64,000 nt of DNA from Vibrio barjaei (GCF_001639065.2 NZ_LQXO02000033.1:248001-312000), one strand, 5' to 3'. Counted from the stretch's first letter, positions 16,465-26,145 are shown. The notes: generated by a model not told the origin, from the letters alone. Numbers and translations are program-made.

Positions 16465-16881
16465 GTGGTGAAAATATCTTTAGTCGAACTCGAACAGGTC
16501 CTACCTATTCGTCAGCACGTTCTGTGGCCCGATTTACCAATAGAGAGTTCGCTGGTAGAAGGAGATAACCGAGCGATACATATCGGCGCATCTGTGGATG
16601 ATAATTTGGTCTGTGTTGCTTCGATATTCATTGATGGTAATCAAGGTAGGTTGCGTAAATTTGCAACGCTTCCTGATTACCAAGGTCAGGGTATTGGCTC
16701 ACAGGTCATCGAGTTTGTCTTGAACATGCTCGAAAGTCAAAAGATTGAGGTGTTTTGGTGCGATGCGAGGGAGTCTGCGTTCGATTTCTATAAGAGATTT
16801 GGAATGGTTATTGAAGGAGACATCTTTTACAAAAAAGGCGTGGCATACAAAAAAGCGTCGTTAGTTTTATCAAGATTATGA
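16465..16881 (+). CDS. GNAT family N-acetyltransferase
   Basis: 138 residues; the start is one of two adjacent GTG codons (16465 or 16468), with only a weak ribosome site. The opening LVELEQVLPIRQHVLWPDLP resembles ElaA-like or similar GNATs that begin with this pattern, and the core RLRKFATLPDYQGQGIGSQVIEFVL contains the acetyl-CoA loop QGQGIG. It closes with ESAFDFYKRFGMVIEGDIF. Substrate unknown. It follows the small membrane-protein gene by 18 bp. Confidence 0.86.
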   Translation: MVKISLVELEQVLPIRQHVLWPDLPIESSLVEGDNRAIHIGASVDDNLVCVASIFIDGNQGRLRKFATLPDYQGQGIGSQVIEFVLNMLESQKIEVFWCDARESAFDFYKRFGMVIEGDIFYKKGVAYKKASLVLSRL

Positions 16882-17002
16882 TATGAGTAGCAGCACTACG
16901 TTAGTATTGAGCACCTTTGGCGATAGATATCTCTGACTGCCATATTTGAGTATCTCTTTTTACGATTCTACACTTTGATAAAACCTACCATGAGTGTTAT
17001 CG

Positions 17003-17194
17003 ATGGAAGCATTAAAAGAGTGGCGAGTAAACTGCCCGTATTGCGGGGAGGCTTTTGAAACCTCAATCGACTGTTCCGTTGATGAGCAAGAGTATATTGA
17101 AGACTGCTATGTATGTTGTCGACCAATATTGTTTGAGGTCACATTAGATAGCGATGATGTGTTCGTAACGGTAAGACACGAGAACGAAACATAG
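17003..17194 (+). CDS. CPXCG-motif cysteine-rich protein
   Basis: 63-residue protein with the CPxCG zinc-ribbon motif (CPYCGE at 11-16) and a second pair in DCYVCCRP (35, 38, 39). The strand-rich remainder PILFEVTLDSDDVFVTVRHE matches the small CPXCG-type family widespread in gammaproteobacteria. It probably binds one zinc. ATG 17003 is chosen over GTG 16994. No operon partner is obvious, and the biochemical role is not known. Confidence 0.83.
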   Translation: MEALKEWRVNCPYCGEAFETSIDCSVDEQEYIEDCYVCCRPILFEVTLDSDDVFVTVRHENET

Positions 17195-17259
17195 CTTGAA
17201 ATTCAATTAATTACGCGTTACAAGATAACTTCTCCTCGATAAAGGATTGAGAGGTTTAC

Positions 17260-17862
17260 TTGGATGTAACGACTTTTTTGACAGGCTTTTCCTTGGGTCT
17301 GTCGTTGATACTTGCAATTGGTGCTCAAAATGCGTTTGTTCTAAAACAAGGGCTAAAGAAACACTATATATTTGCCGTGTGTTCTGTATGTGCAGTTTCT
17401 GATGCCATTCTCATTTCTGCAGGTGTCGGTGGCTTCGGTGTCATTATTGAACGGTTTCCGCAAATAGAAATAGTAGCTCGTTATGCGGGGGCTGCTTTTC
17501 TTACTGTATACGGAATCCAAAGCTTGCGTTCTGCTTTCAACAGCAAACACCAACTCGACCCTAAAGGGGATTCAAGTTCAAGCTTGCTAAAAACCATTTT
17601 GATTTGTTTAGCGCTAACTTGGCTAAACCCACATATCTATCTAGATACCGTTGTTTTGCTAGGCTCTATTTCCACCCAATATGCTCCGAATCAGTTATCG
17701 TTTGGGCTCGGTGCCGTGATTGCTTCCTTCGTATTCTTTTTCTCCTTGGGGTATGGTGCTCGACTGCTAATACCTATATTCCATAAACCAAAATCATGGA
17801 AAGTATTGGAGCTCTTTGTTGGTGCTATTATGTTATCCATCGCCCTTAGCTTAATTTTGTAA
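17260..17862 (+). CDS. LysE/ArgO family amino-acid exporter
   Basis: 200-residue inner-membrane protein with about six helices. The opening TGFSLGLSLILAIGAQNAFVLKQGLKK and the mid-protein TWLNPHIYLDTVVLLGS are the signatures of the LysE/ArgO branch, which exports basic amino acids (arginine, lysine), rather than the RhtB branch. The start is TTG 17260 with GAGAGG 5 bp upstream. No ArgP/LysG-type regulator is adjacent. Arginine or lysine export is the likely role; the exact substrate is inferred. Confidence 0.87.
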   Translation: MDVTTFLTGFSLGLSLILAIGAQNAFVLKQGLKKHYIFAVCSVCAVSDAILISAGVGGFGVIIERFPQIEIVARYAGAAFLTVYGIQSLRSAFNSKHQLDPKGDSSSSLLKTILICLALTWLNPHIYLDTVVLLGSISTQYAPNQLSFGLGAVIASFVFFFSLGYGARLLIPIFHKPKSWKVLELFVGAIMLSIALSLIL

Positions 17863-17900
17863 CCTAGCTAGATATCGCTAATTTAAACAAGGAAGAAGTA

Positions 17901-18269
17901 ATGCCTCACTATAACGCGCAATGTCATTGCGGAAATATTACTCTCAGTTTTGGCAACTGGCCGACGAGTTTGACAAGTTGCAACTGCTCTGTATGTCGAC
18001 GTTATGGGACATTATGGGGTTATTATGAGTCTGATTCAGTGACGGTGTCAGTATTGCGGCAACCTACGACGGCGTATCAATGGGGTGATGGTTTTATCGA
18101 CTTTCACCACTGTCCCGAATGCGGATGTGTGACGCATTACACTTCAACGGATAAATCGCCAACCCAGAAAGTAGCCATCAATTTCAAAATGGTGACCCCA
18201 GAAGAGATAAATAACATACAAATTCGCTATTTTGATGGCGCAGATAGCTGGAAATATCTTAATGATTAG
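17901..18269 (+). CDS. GFA/CENP-V family zinc protein
   Basis: 122-residue protein of the glutathione-dependent formaldehyde-activating (GFA) fold. Zinc ligands are visible as CHCGNI, CNCSVCRRYG and CPECGC. The family's name reflects one weakly supported activity; many members are uncharacterised cytosolic proteins. A GGAAGAAG ribosome site precedes the ATG. It ends 12 bp before the GNAT-HAD fusion gene, so the two may be cotranscribed. Confidence 0.86.
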   Translation: MPHYNAQCHCGNITLSFGNWPTSLTSCNCSVCRRYGTLWGYYESDSVTVSVLRQPTTAYQWGDGFIDFHHCPECGCVTHYTSTDKSPTQKVAINFKMVTPEEINNIQIRYFDGADSWKYLND

Positions 18270-18281
18270 GCGAGGATTTGG

Positions 18282-19325
18282 ATGAACAATACCAAACTAA
18301 GGTTTCAGGATATTACCTTACGCAAAGCGTCAGCCGAAGATCTAGAGCCACTTTATCAACTTATGACGGTTGACGAAGAGTGGACGAAATACAACGGCCC
18401 ATACTTCGGTTATGTTCGGCCAACACTATCTGAATTTAAGCAACAACAGTTCCAAAAGTTCTTAGCAGGCGACAAAGGCTTGGTTATAGATTATTTGGGG
18501 CGAGCAATCGGCAGTGTTAGCTATTACTGGGAAGATGAAAACACGCGTTGGCTTGAAGCTGGTGTGGCCATTTACGACTCATCACTTTGGGGTAGAGGCA
18601 TTGGACTGAAAGCTCTGATTCCATGGGTTGAGCATCTTTTCGCAACATTGGAGATCGAGCGAGTAGGCTTTACTACTTGGTCTGGAAACCCCGGAATGAT
18701 GCGATGTGCTGAGAAACTTGGAATGACGCAAGAGGCGAGGCTGCGCAAAGTTCGCTATTACTTAGGTGAGTACTTTGATTCGATAAAGTACGGAGTCCTG
18801 CGTGAAGAGTGGCAAGAGCTCCACAAGTGTTGGTTGAGCCGAGACCGAGTGTACTTGTTTGATTGGGGTGACACTCTAATGGTCGATGACCCTACACAAA
18901 CTGGAAAAATGTGTGATTGGCCAAATGTTGAAGTAGTTTCTGGTGCATTGGAGTTGTTGTCAGCGCTTTCTAAGCGGTATCCCATTTATGTTGCGACCAA
19001 TGCACAGGATTCTAATGAAATCGAGATAAAACAGGCGTTTGAACGTGGTGGTTTGGCTCAATACATCACAGGCTACTTCTGTTTTAACAATCTTGGCGTT
19101 TCTAAAAATCACCCAGAATTCTATCGGCTCATCGCAGGCAAGTTAGGTATCCCGGCAAACAAATTGACGATGACAGGTGATCAAAGGGACAAGGACATAG
19201 TACCCGCTAAATCCGTTGGCTTAATCACCAACTGGCTTAATTCGAGTGGTGTGTCACCTGAGCCGCATGACGTTGGCTTCGCCTCGCTGCTTGAGATATT
19301 AGAAAAAGAGATGAAGGTCGAGTAA
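18282..19325 (+). CDS. Bifunctional fusion: GNAT acetyltransferase + HAD-like hydrolase
   Basis: 347 residues with two domains. Residues about 8-175 form a RimJ/RimL-like acetyltransferase (ITLRKASAEDLEPLYQL, then DSSLWGRGIGLKALIPWV with the acetyl-CoA loop, then NPGMMRCAEKLGM). Residues about 190-340 form a HAD hydrolase: motif I FDWGDTLM (Asp194 nucleophile), motif II ATNAQ, motif III lysine in VSKNHPEFY and motif IV TGDQRDKDI. In motif I the usual DxD acid/base aspartate position is Gly196 (DWGD), so catalysis may be altered. Both parts lie in one unbroken frame. Substrate unknown. Confidence 0.88.
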   Translation: MNNTKLRFQDITLRKASAEDLEPLYQLMTVDEEWTKYNGPYFGYVRPTLSEFKQQQFQKFLAGDKGLVIDYLGRAIGSVSYYWEDENTRWLEAGVAIYDSSLWGRGIGLKALIPWVEHLFATLEIERVGFTTWSGNPGMMRCAEKLGMTQEARLRKVRYYLGEYFDSIKYGVLREEWQELHKCWLSRDRVYLFDWGDTLMVDDPTQTGKMCDWPNVEVVSGALELLSALSKRYPIYVATNAQDSNEIEIKQAFERGGLAQYITGYFCFNNLGVSKNHPEFYRLIAGKLGIPANKLTMTGDQRDKDIVPAKSVGLITNWLNSSGVSPEPHDVGFASLLEILEKEMKVE

Positions 19326-19329
19326 ACCT

Positions 19330-20196
19330 CTAAGAGGCATGAATCGTTGAGATCAGCTCTTCAGCTTGGTCTAGGTAGCTACCGCCAAAAAGATTACAGT
19401 GATTGAGCACATGATAGAGATTATAGATGTGCTTTCTATACTCATACATGGGCTCGATGGGCAGTACGCTTTCGTAACCGTCATAAAATTCCTGTTTGAA
19501 ACCACCAAAAAGCTCTGTCATGGCAAGATCGCACTCTCGATCTCCCCAATAACTGGCGGGATCATAACAAATAGGCCCAAAGGCTGAGTTAGCAACGTTG
19601 CCGTTCCAAAGGTCGCCATGCAGCAAAGAAGGTTTAGGGTTATGGCCAGAGAGCTGCTCGTTGATAAGGGAGACAAACTGGTCGATATCGGTAAAGCTGA
19701 TTTGTTTTTCTTTAAGTAACTGTAGTTGCCAGCCTATACGTTGTTCAGAGAAAAAGCGCGACCATTTTTTATGCCACTGATTAGGTTGTAAAGTAGCACC
19801 AATGTAATTGTCTCGATCAAAGCCAAATTCGGCTTGTTCGCCCCATTTGTGCAGTTTCGCCAACTCAATGCCAAATTGATGACTGGCAGTACTCACGTCT
19901 AAAGGTTTGACCGGGATGTAATTAAGAATGATGAACGCGCATTCTTTAGTTTTGCTAATTAACACCACCTCGGGTACATGAACCGTATTAGTGTCATGGA
20001 GTGCTTTGAGGTTATCCGCCTCAATCTCAAATTTAGCAAGGAAGTCTTTGTGATTGGTTTTCACGAAGTAACGCTGATCACCATCGCTAATCATATAGCA
20101 TTGGTTTATATCGCCACCGCTCATTTTGACACGTTCTTTGATAGAAAAGTTGAACATGAGTGCATCGGATAGCTGATCTGAAATCGCTTGCCACAT
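19330..20196 (-). CDS. Fructosamine kinase family protein
   Basis: 288-residue kinase of the fructosamine/ketosamine-3-kinase family (YniA-like), which phosphorylates sugar adducts on proteins or amino acids so that they decompose. The catalytic loop LLHGDLWNGNVA and the metal motif YDPASYWGDRECDLAM are intact, and the C-terminal LFGGSYLDQAEELI matches the family. The ATG at 20196 has GGGAG 6 bp upstream. Gene order is convergent with the GNAT-HAD fusion, with only 4 bp between stops. Length is normal. Confidence 0.92.
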   Translation of the reverse strand: MWQAISDQLSDALMFNFSIKERVKMSGGDINQCYMISDGDQRYFVKTNHKDFLAKFEIEADNLKALHDTNTVHVPEVVLISKTKECAFIILNYIPVKPLDVSTASHQFGIELAKLHKWGEQAEFGFDRDNYIGATLQPNQWHKKWSRFFSEQRIGWQLQLLKEKQISFTDIDQFVSLINEQLSGHNPKPSLLHGDLWNGNVANSAFGPICYDPASYWGDRECDLAMTELFGGFKQEFYDGYESVLPIEPMYEYRKHIYNLYHVLNHCNLFGGSYLDQAEELISTIHAS

Positions 20197-20374
20197 AAGT
20201 TACTCCCGTCTGCCAATCTATGGCTAGTGTAGAACAATATTGACTACATAACATACTGCCAGCGCACAGAATCATTGACGTGCAGCGCGATTTTTCGCAC
20301 TAGTTCTTACAAACGTGAACTAGGTTTGCTATGTTTAAGTTCTTGTCATTTAAACAATTGCTAGGAGTTCAGTC

Positions 20375-20719
20375 GTGGTTGTAGATACTGACGGCTATCA
20401 GGCATTAATCGAACATCTCGCCATGAATCTCGATGTATTCACTTCAACTTCTGGAGATACGGGCGAAGAAACATTAGAAGATGTGTCTACGGACATGGTC
20501 GCGTCCAACATTATGGTGTTGTTTGAACAAAACCCAGAGCTGCATTCAAGTGTGCGATTTAAGTTGCTAAAAGAAGTAGACTTAGTGATTCAAGACTTGG
20601 AAGAAGTATTGGCTGGAGTTTGGAACAAGCCGGCCACCAATGAGCAGGTTGCATTTCTTGAAGAGTATATAGCGTTAGTCAAAAATCTATTTGATACTGC
20701 TGTTGCAATATATGATTAA
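20375..20719 (+). CDS. DUF3802 family protein
   Basis: 114-residue acidic cytosolic protein of DUF3802, a family restricted to Vibrio-like gammaproteobacteria. The pattern VDTDGYQALIEHLAMNLDVF then MVLFEQNPELHSSVRFKLLKEVDLVIQDLEEVLAGVW is characteristic. The start is GTG 20375 with AGGAG 7 bp upstream. Predicted mostly helical; no catalytic motif is evident. Function is not known. Confidence 0.87.
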   Translation: MVVDTDGYQALIEHLAMNLDVFTSTSGDTGEETLEDVSTDMVASNIMVLFEQNPELHSSVRFKLLKEVDLVIQDLEEVLAGVWNKPATNEQVAFLEEYIALVKNLFDTAVAIYD

Positions 20720-20740
20720 AGAAATTAACAAAAGGATCGT

Positions 20741-20774
20741 TCCCTCTCAGGATATTTTATTCCTTTGAGAGGGA
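20741..20774. terminator. Hairpin between convergent DUF3802 and nlpC genes
   Basis: TCCCTCTCA (20741-20749) pairs perfectly with TGAGAGGGA (20766-20774) around a 16-nt loop. The U tract is weak on both strands, but the position between convergent stops suggests a bidirectional terminator. Confidence 0.6.
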
Positions 20775-20783
20775 GGCATTCTA

Positions 20784-21254
20784 TTACTGAATATTTCTAA
20801 AATGCCAAAATGTTGATGCCCAATAAGGATTGTCGAGTCGAGAAAGGACCACACCTTTAGATGTTGAGGCATGCATAAATGTATTCCCACCTAAATAAAT
20901 ACCCACGTGTCTAGTTTTTCTTCCCGTTTTAAAAAACACTAAATCACCGCTTTGAGCATTATTGTAAGCTACTTTGTGACCTATTTTAACTTGCTGCGCA
21001 GTGGTTCTGGGTAAGCTAACAGCATAAGCATCTTGATAGACAGCCTGCACAAATGCCGAGCAATCGACGCCAGAATAATTGGTGCCACCAAGTCGATAAG
21101 GAACGCCTTGCCATTTCTTGTATTCAGCCAAAAATGGTGCATTTTCAGCACTTCTATAATTAACTTGTGTGTGCGGTGCTTGGCTTGGTTGGCTCGAACA
21201 AGCCGTCAATAATGCCACTATACCGTATGGAATCAATAATTTAACAATTTTCAT
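20784..21254 (-). CDS. nlpC: NlpC/P60 family lipoprotein, peptidoglycan endopeptidase
   Basis: 156-residue lipoprotein with a signal peptide ending in LTAC (lipidated Cys19) and one NlpC/P60 cysteine-peptidase domain that cleaves D-gamma-glutamyl-meso-DAP cross-peptides. Catalytic Cys lies in YSGVDCSAFVQ, the histidine in RHVGIYLGG and the third polar residue in FMHAS. The conserved WQGVPYRLGG opening and PRTTAQQ follow. The arrangement is that of NlpC/MepS. It is transcribed divergently from the chemotaxis receptor gene across about 145 bp. Confidence 0.88.
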   Translation of the reverse strand: MKIVKLLIPYGIVALLTACSSQPSQAPHTQVNYRSAENAPFLAEYKKWQGVPYRLGGTNYSGVDCSAFVQAVYQDAYAVSLPRTTAQQVKIGHKVAYNNAQSGDLVFFKTGRKTRHVGIYLGGNTFMHASTSKGVVLSRLDNPYWASTFWHFRNIQ

Positions 21255-21399
21255 CTGTCACACTGCTTACATTTATGTGTAATAAATATGTCATTAACGG
21301 CCTCTACCATTTCCGAATAATTTTATACCAAATTAACGGTTTGTACTATTTATCCGCAAAATTTGGTCGCAATTTTACGATTGATGCAACGGAATCGCT

Positions 21400-23439
21400 A
21401 TGACATCGTCAACACAACGAAAACGTCCAACCTCAATAATTCATTCACTCAGCGCAATATTCATTTTAATCTGTATCTTTTTTATTGCTCTAAGCCGGCT
21501 AAGTTCAAATGGATTAACACAAGTAAAACGTCAATTCGATAATTTATCGGACCGCGTACTCCCTCTAGCAATGAATAATGCAGCCCTAACACAGGATACG
21601 TTGGAACAAGTAAAGTTACTGAACTACGGTAGCCAGTTATCTTCTCAGGCAGAGTTAAATGTTATCCAGGAACGTATCAAGCTGTTGACTAGCCATAGTG
21701 AAGCTAGGGTCAATAGTCTGTTCGAGATTGCAAAAGAGATCGATAGCGCAGTGAGTAAAGAGCAAAGAGCTCAACTCAGCGAAAAAATAGCCGAACTGCA
21801 ATCCGTTACTGAGTCCGTATTGGCGTTTCAGTCTCAACTCATTGCAATGAAAGCTGGTATAGATAAGCAAGTGACGGGATTCCGTTATGGGTTAAGTTCT
21901 ATTGGCCCGGAAATGAACCGTATTAGCCTAATTCTGTCTCAAGACAATCCATTGTCTTCAGATGCGGCGAGTAGATTTATTGCGAGTGCCAGCTCAATGG
22001 AGAGCACGTTCTTGGTCATGATGATGCAAGAAGAACTGAGTAAAGCGAAAAGTGAATATCGTGAAATGCGTAATCGAATCGCTGGAATCAATCTAGCATT
22101 TGCAGACTTCTCTGATTGGCACCCTGAAGTCAAAGAGTTTGCCAGTCTTATTGCACCATATGAAATGGTTCAAGACGGATTTAAGCAAGGCGGTGTATTA
22201 AGTCAAATACTCGACAGACTCGAAGTGGTCGAAAAGCAAAAACTGGAGTTGGAGCGCGCTGCTGTGCTAGCCGACGAAACGGTACAACTTCTACAGCAAA
22301 TCTCTGCTACTGCCGCGACACTAATAAAAGATAGTCAAGCCGTAGTGAATTATACTCTTGATACAACCTCACAATGGTTAATTACTGCTACAACGTTTCT
22401 AATTGCAACAATCGTTGTAATCTTCTTCTCTCTGCGTCGATGGATAAATCGACCTTTAAAGAACATCATCTCTCAATTGAAAGGGCTCACAGAATACGAA
22501 TTAACGGGCAAAGTGATGCTAGCGGGTCCTGCTGAAATGCAAGATATCGCCAGAAAGTTGAACCAAGTGATCGAGTCGACCCATGATTCAATTGAAGTGG
22601 TAACGAGAAACTGTGAAACACTCTATCAAACGGCGGAGATAAGTCACGGTGCGGCAGAGGAAACTCGTCTGAGTTTGCGTTCACAAAATGCCTCCCTAGA
22701 TAGCATGGTGACAACGATTACAGAACTGGAAGCATCGATTAACGAGATAGCTCAAGTGACGACCGCGTCGTTTAACGATTCTCAACAAGCGGATAGTTAT
22801 GCCAACCTTGGTTTGGAAGCGGTATCTGACAACCAAGAACGACTTCATATGTTGGATACGACGTTAGGCAACAATGAAGCGTCAATGACTGAGCTAGATG
22901 GCAAAGTGAAGCAGATACAAGAGATGGTGGATATGATCAGTGGGATTGCTGATAACACAAATCTATTAGCATTAAATGCGGCTATTGAAGCTGCAAGGGC
23001 TGGCGAGAAGGGCAGAGGTTTTGCTGTTGTAGCGGACGAAGTTCGTAAACTCGCTAGTGATACTTCTGCACAAACCACAAATATTCGAAAAATGATGTCG
23101 GAGCTCATCCAAGCAGCCCAAGGCTCACGTCAATCGGTTGTCGAGTCACGCAAAGAAATGTCTTTTGCTTTGGAGTCTAGCGAGCGAGTAAAAACGTCTT
23201 TTACTGACATTGCCCATTCGGTGAATCAGATCCGTAACAGAGCAGAGCAAGTTTCTGTGGCTACTGAACAACAAGAGCGTGCCACGGCTGAAGTGGGGCG
23301 CTCAATCGTTCAAGTTACTGAGCAAGGTGAGCATTCGAGTATGCAGTTGGAGTCCATGGTAGAAAGTGCTGAGCAAGTAGCGGAAATTGCGGGCCACCAG
23401 CAATCGATGTTACATAAATATCAATTGAACCAAGCTTAG
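21400..23439 (+). CDS. Methyl-accepting chemotaxis protein
   Basis: 679-residue transmembrane receptor. TM1 is about residues 13-34 and TM2 about 326-346, enclosing a roughly 290-residue, helix-rich periplasmic sensor of the helical-bundle (possibly HBM) type rather than a Cache domain. A HAMP domain follows at [18 protein letters not shown]. The cytoplasmic hairpin tip [20 protein letters not shown] is intact at about residues 517-536. The protein ends without an obvious NWETF-type CheR pentapeptide. The ligand is not predictable from the sequence. Confidence 0.93.
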   Translation: MTSSTQRKRPTSIIHSLSAIFILICIFFIALSRLSSNGLTQVKRQFDNLSDRVLPLAMNNAALTQDTLEQVKLLNYGSQLSSQAELNVIQERIKLLTSHSEARVNSLFEIAKEIDSAVSKEQRAQLSEKIAELQSVTESVLAFQSQLIAMKAGIDKQVTGFRYGLSSIGPEMNRISLILSQDNPLSSDAASRFIASASSMESTFLVMMMQEELSKAKSEYREMRNRIAGINLAFADFSDWHPEVKEFASLIAPYEMVQDGFKQGGVLSQILDRLEVVEKQKLELERAAVLADETVQLLQQISATAATLIKDSQAVVNYTLDTTSQWLITATTFLIATIVVIFFSLRRWINRPLKNIISQLKGLTEYELTGKVMLAGPAEMQDIARKLNQVIESTHDSIEVVTRNCETLYQTAEISHGAAEETRLSLRSQNASLDSMVTTITELEASINEIAQVTTASFNDSQQADSYANLGLEAVSDNQERLHMLDTTLGNNEASMTELDGKVKQIQEMVDMISGIADNTNLLALNAAIEAARAGEKGRGFAVVADEVRKLASDTSAQTTNIRKMMSELIQAAQGSRQSVVESRKEMSFALESSERVKTSFTDIAHSVNQIRNRAEQVSVATEQQERATAEVGRSIVQVTEQGEHSSMQLESMVESAEQVAEIAGHQQSMLHKYQLNQA

Positions 23440-23441
23440 TT

Positions 23442-24254
23442 CTACTGAGAATGACTAGCGTCGTTCTCATCGTTCCTAAAAGGTTGGGTAAGCAGTTTGT
23501 CCAACCTTTGTTCTCTTGGCTCGACAAAGGCTGGAATACCGATTACCACGCTCTCATGCCCTAACTTAGGTTGAGCACGATAAGTTCCAAACCAGATGTC
23601 CCAGATGGATAGAAAGAAGCCAAAGTTGGAATGCGTTTCTTTGACGATCTCCGAGTGATGAATACGGTGAAAATCCGGTGTTACGATAACTTTTCTCAGC
23701 AAGGCATCAAACTTCAAAGGCAACTTGCCGTTGCTATGGTTAAACATCGCACTGGCATTGAGTACAATTTCGAAAATAAGTACTGCGATTGGAGGTACGC
23801 CTAAGGCAATAACGATCACTATTTTTATCCACATGGAGAGGATGATTTCAATAGGGTGGAATCGAGAACCTGTGGTGACGTCGATATCCCGATCAGCGTG
23901 ATGCATTCTATGCAATCGCCAAAGGATTGGAACGCGATGAAAGACTATATGTTGAAAGTAGATTGCTGCATCCAACAGCACTACGCAAAGTGGGGCAATT
24001 AACCATGAGCTCACTTCGAACTGGTTAAAAAGCCCAATACTATGTTTCTGAGCAAAGAGTGCAGCTTCTATGGCAAGAAGTGGCATGACTAAGGCGAGAA
24101 TTAGAGAGTTAAGGCCAACTAGGCTGAGATTGTTAATCCAACGCAAACGTCGTGTCCTTGTACGTTGTTTTCTAGGTACACACCATTCCCACACCGCACA
24201 AATTATGAGTACAGAGAGAAAGATCGACAATCGAATAGAGTCACTGTGTTCCAT
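23442..24254 (-). CDS. Sterol desaturase / fatty-acid-hydroxylase family membrane protein
   Basis: 270-residue integral membrane di-iron protein. The histidine clusters expected for the family are present: HRVPILWRLHRMHHAD (HxxxHH-type), then the central NHSNGKLP region and HRIHHSE. About four membrane helices precede and surround them. The in-frame ATG at 24254 (MEHSDSIRL) with AAGGAAA upstream is preferred over the longer reading. Such enzymes hydroxylate or desaturate lipids; the substrate is not known. The C-terminal part nearly abuts the receptor gene's stop (2 bp). Confidence 0.88.
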   Translation of the reverse strand: MEHSDSIRLSIFLSVLIICAVWEWCVPRKQRTRTRRLRWINNLSLVGLNSLILALVMPLLAIEAALFAQKHSIGLFNQFEVSSWLIAPLCVVLLDAAIYFQHIVFHRVPILWRLHRMHHADRDIDVTTGSRFHPIEIILSMWIKIVIVIALGVPPIAVLIFEIVLNASAMFNHSNGKLPLKFDALLRKVIVTPDFHRIHHSEIVKETHSNFGFFLSIWDIWFGTYRAQPKLGHESVVIGIPAFVEPREQRLDKLLTQPFRNDENDASHSQ

Positions 24255-24322
24255 TGAATAGGGTTTCCTTTTACTTACAAAGTGTACCAGAGTAGAATCC
24301 CGCCACCTTTCGCTAGAATACC

Positions 24323-25069
24323 ATGAAAATGAGACGTCACGCCTTCCATAAAATGTACGATGAGCGCCTAGCCGCGGCAACTAAACCATTTAATGCTCGT
24401 GGAGCGAAAGTCATACGTTGTAAAAGCTGCCAAATTGCGCAACAGTATTGTATTTGTGAGTACCAGCCAAAACCGAGCAATGACTTTGCAGTATTGCTGT
24501 TGGTTTCTGATGCGGAAATTCTGAAGCCAAGTAATACAGGCCGCCTGATACTTGATACGGTCGAAGAAGGTTATGCGTTTCCTTGGCATCGAACTGAAAC
24601 TCAACCAGAACTCCTTGCACTGCTAAAAGATGAGACCTATCAACCCGTCATAATCTTTCCAGAAGATTATGTTGATGATAAAAAGCGTTTAATCGACCAA
24701 AACCAGTTCGAAGTAGAGGGAACTAAGAAACTCTTGTTTATCCTTTTGGATGGCAGTTGGCGTGAGGCTAGACGTATGTTTAGAAAGTCACCATATCTCA
24801 ATCAGTTCCCTGTGTGTTCGATTAAGCCTGATGCTTTGTCTAACTATATGATGCGAAAGTCAGAGAACGAAGATCATCTTGCTACCGCAGAAGTTGCGAG
24901 TATTGTCTTTGAGCAATTCGGGTCATTGCGTCATTCGATGATATTGAGAGAATGGTTCGCGGTTTTCCGCGAAAGTTACATGTTGAGCAAAACGCGTCTC
25001 TCTCCAGATTTGTCGCGACCAGCACTGAATAATTTCATAGGTCTAATAAAAAACGAGAACTCGCTCTAA
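24323..25069 (+). CDS. tapT: tRNA-uridine aminocarboxypropyltransferase (DTW domain)
   Basis: 248 residues of the DTW/TapT family, which uses S-adenosylmethionine to place a 3-amino-3-carboxypropyl group on uridine 47 of some tRNAs. The N-terminal zinc site is CKSCQIAQQYCICEY, and the core catalytic signature is DGSWREARRM (the DTW-type position; Ser replaces Thr), followed by RKSENEDHLATAEVAS. The start is uncertain: three in-frame ATGs (24323, 24329, 24353) lack a clear ribosome site. Family assignment is secure; the gene symbol is by homology with E. coli YfiP. Confidence 0.86.
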   Translation: MKMRRHAFHKMYDERLAAATKPFNARGAKVIRCKSCQIAQQYCICEYQPKPSNDFAVLLLVSDAEILKPSNTGRLILDTVEEGYAFPWHRTETQPELLALLKDETYQPVIIFPEDYVDDKKRLIDQNQFEVEGTKKLLFILLDGSWREARRMFRKSPYLNQFPVCSIKPDALSNYMMRKSENEDHLATAEVASIVFEQFGSLRHSMILREWFAVFRESYMLSKTRLSPDLSRPALNNFIGLIKNENSL

Positions 25070-25220
25070 AGTTCCAGTTCTAATGTGATGGCTTGTTGAA
25101 CAAGCAGTTCGAACAAGGGCATAAATCCGCTCTACGTCACGGTTTGAGGGGGTAGGGATATGGATAATGCCAACAGTTATCTATTTTTTGCCTCAAGTTG
25201 AGGTTAGCAAGGAGAGTTGC

Positions 25221-26129
25221 ATGTATTACGGCTTTGATGTCGGTGGCACTAAAATTGAATTTGGTGCATTTAATGAAAAACTTGAACGCGTTGCGACAGA
25301 ACGTGTACCTACACCAGGCGATGATTATCCGCTACTAGTAGAGACCCTAGCAGGTTTAGTGGCTAAGTACGATGCAGAACTTGGAACCGAAGGTAAAGTA
25401 GGTCTTGGTCTGCCTGGTATGGAAGACGCTGACGACGGAACTGTACTCACCGTAAACATTGCATGTGCGAAAGGCAAACCTCTGCGTAGTGACCTAGAAG
25501 CGAAGATTGGTCGCGAAGTGAAACTTGAGAATGATGCAAATTGCTTTGCATTGTCTGAAGCATGGGATGACGAACTGAAAGATGCTCCATCTGTAATGGG
25601 TCTAATTCTTGGAACTGGCTTTGGTGGTGGGTTGATCTACGAAGGCAAAGTGTTCTCTGGTCGCAACCACGTAGCCGGTGAACTAGGCCATATGCGACTG
25701 CCTATTGATGCTTGGTTCCACCTTGGTGAAAAAGCACCGCTTCTTGATTGTGGGTGTGGTAAGAAAGGGTGTTTAGATAACTACCTATCTGGACGTGGGT
25801 TCGAGCTACTTTATGCAAATTATTATGGCGAGAAGAAGAAAGCAATCGACATAATTAAAGCACGTGAAGCCGGTGACGCTGATGCTATTGAGTTCGTTGA
25901 TATGTTCATGGAACTGTTGGCTATTTGTTTCGCTAACATCTTCACGGGCAACGATCCGCATGTGGTTACTTTAGGCGGTGGTCTGTCTAACTACGACCTT
26001 ATTTATGAAGAAATGCCTAAGCGCATCCCTAAATATCTAATGTCTGTGGCGAAGTGCCCGAAAATCGTAAAAGCGAAGCACGGCGATTCAGGTGGTGTTC
26101 GTGGTGCAGCATTCCTTAACATCAAGTAG
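25221..26129 (+). CDS. nagK: N-acetyl-D-glucosamine kinase
   Basis: 302-residue ROK-family sugar kinase that phosphorylates GlcNAc recycled from peptidoglycan or chitin. The ATP-binding [13 protein letters not shown] is at the start; [20 protein letters not shown] and the ROK zinc site [17 protein letters not shown] follow. ATG 25221 is selected over an upstream TTG-type extension because AAGGAG lies 7-8 bp upstream. The length is the normal NagK length. A strong terminator follows. Chitin use by Vibrio is a plausible context. Confidence 0.94.
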   Translation: MYYGFDVGGTKIEFGAFNEKLERVATERVPTPGDDYPLLVETLAGLVAKYDAELGTEGKVGLGLPGMEDADDGTVLTVNIACAKGKPLRSDLEAKIGREVKLENDANCFALSEAWDDELKDAPSVMGLILGTGFGGGLIYEGKVFSGRNHVAGELGHMRLPIDAWFHLGEKAPLLDCGCGKKGCLDNYLSGRGFELLYANYYGEKKKAIDIIKAREAGDADAIEFVDMFMELLAICFANIFTGNDPHVVTLGGGLSNYDLIYEEMPKRIPKYLMSVAKCPKIVKAKHGDSGGVRGAAFLNIK

Positions 26130-26145
26130 TGTTGAGTAGATTAAA

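Noticed and set aside
5758-19325. Superintegron cassette array
   Set aside because: The mix of small GNAT, DUF and resistance-like genes suggests cassettes, but there are no repeated attC (VCR-like) elements, several genes overlap, and strands change. Lone GTTAGGT near 12550 is too short to count.
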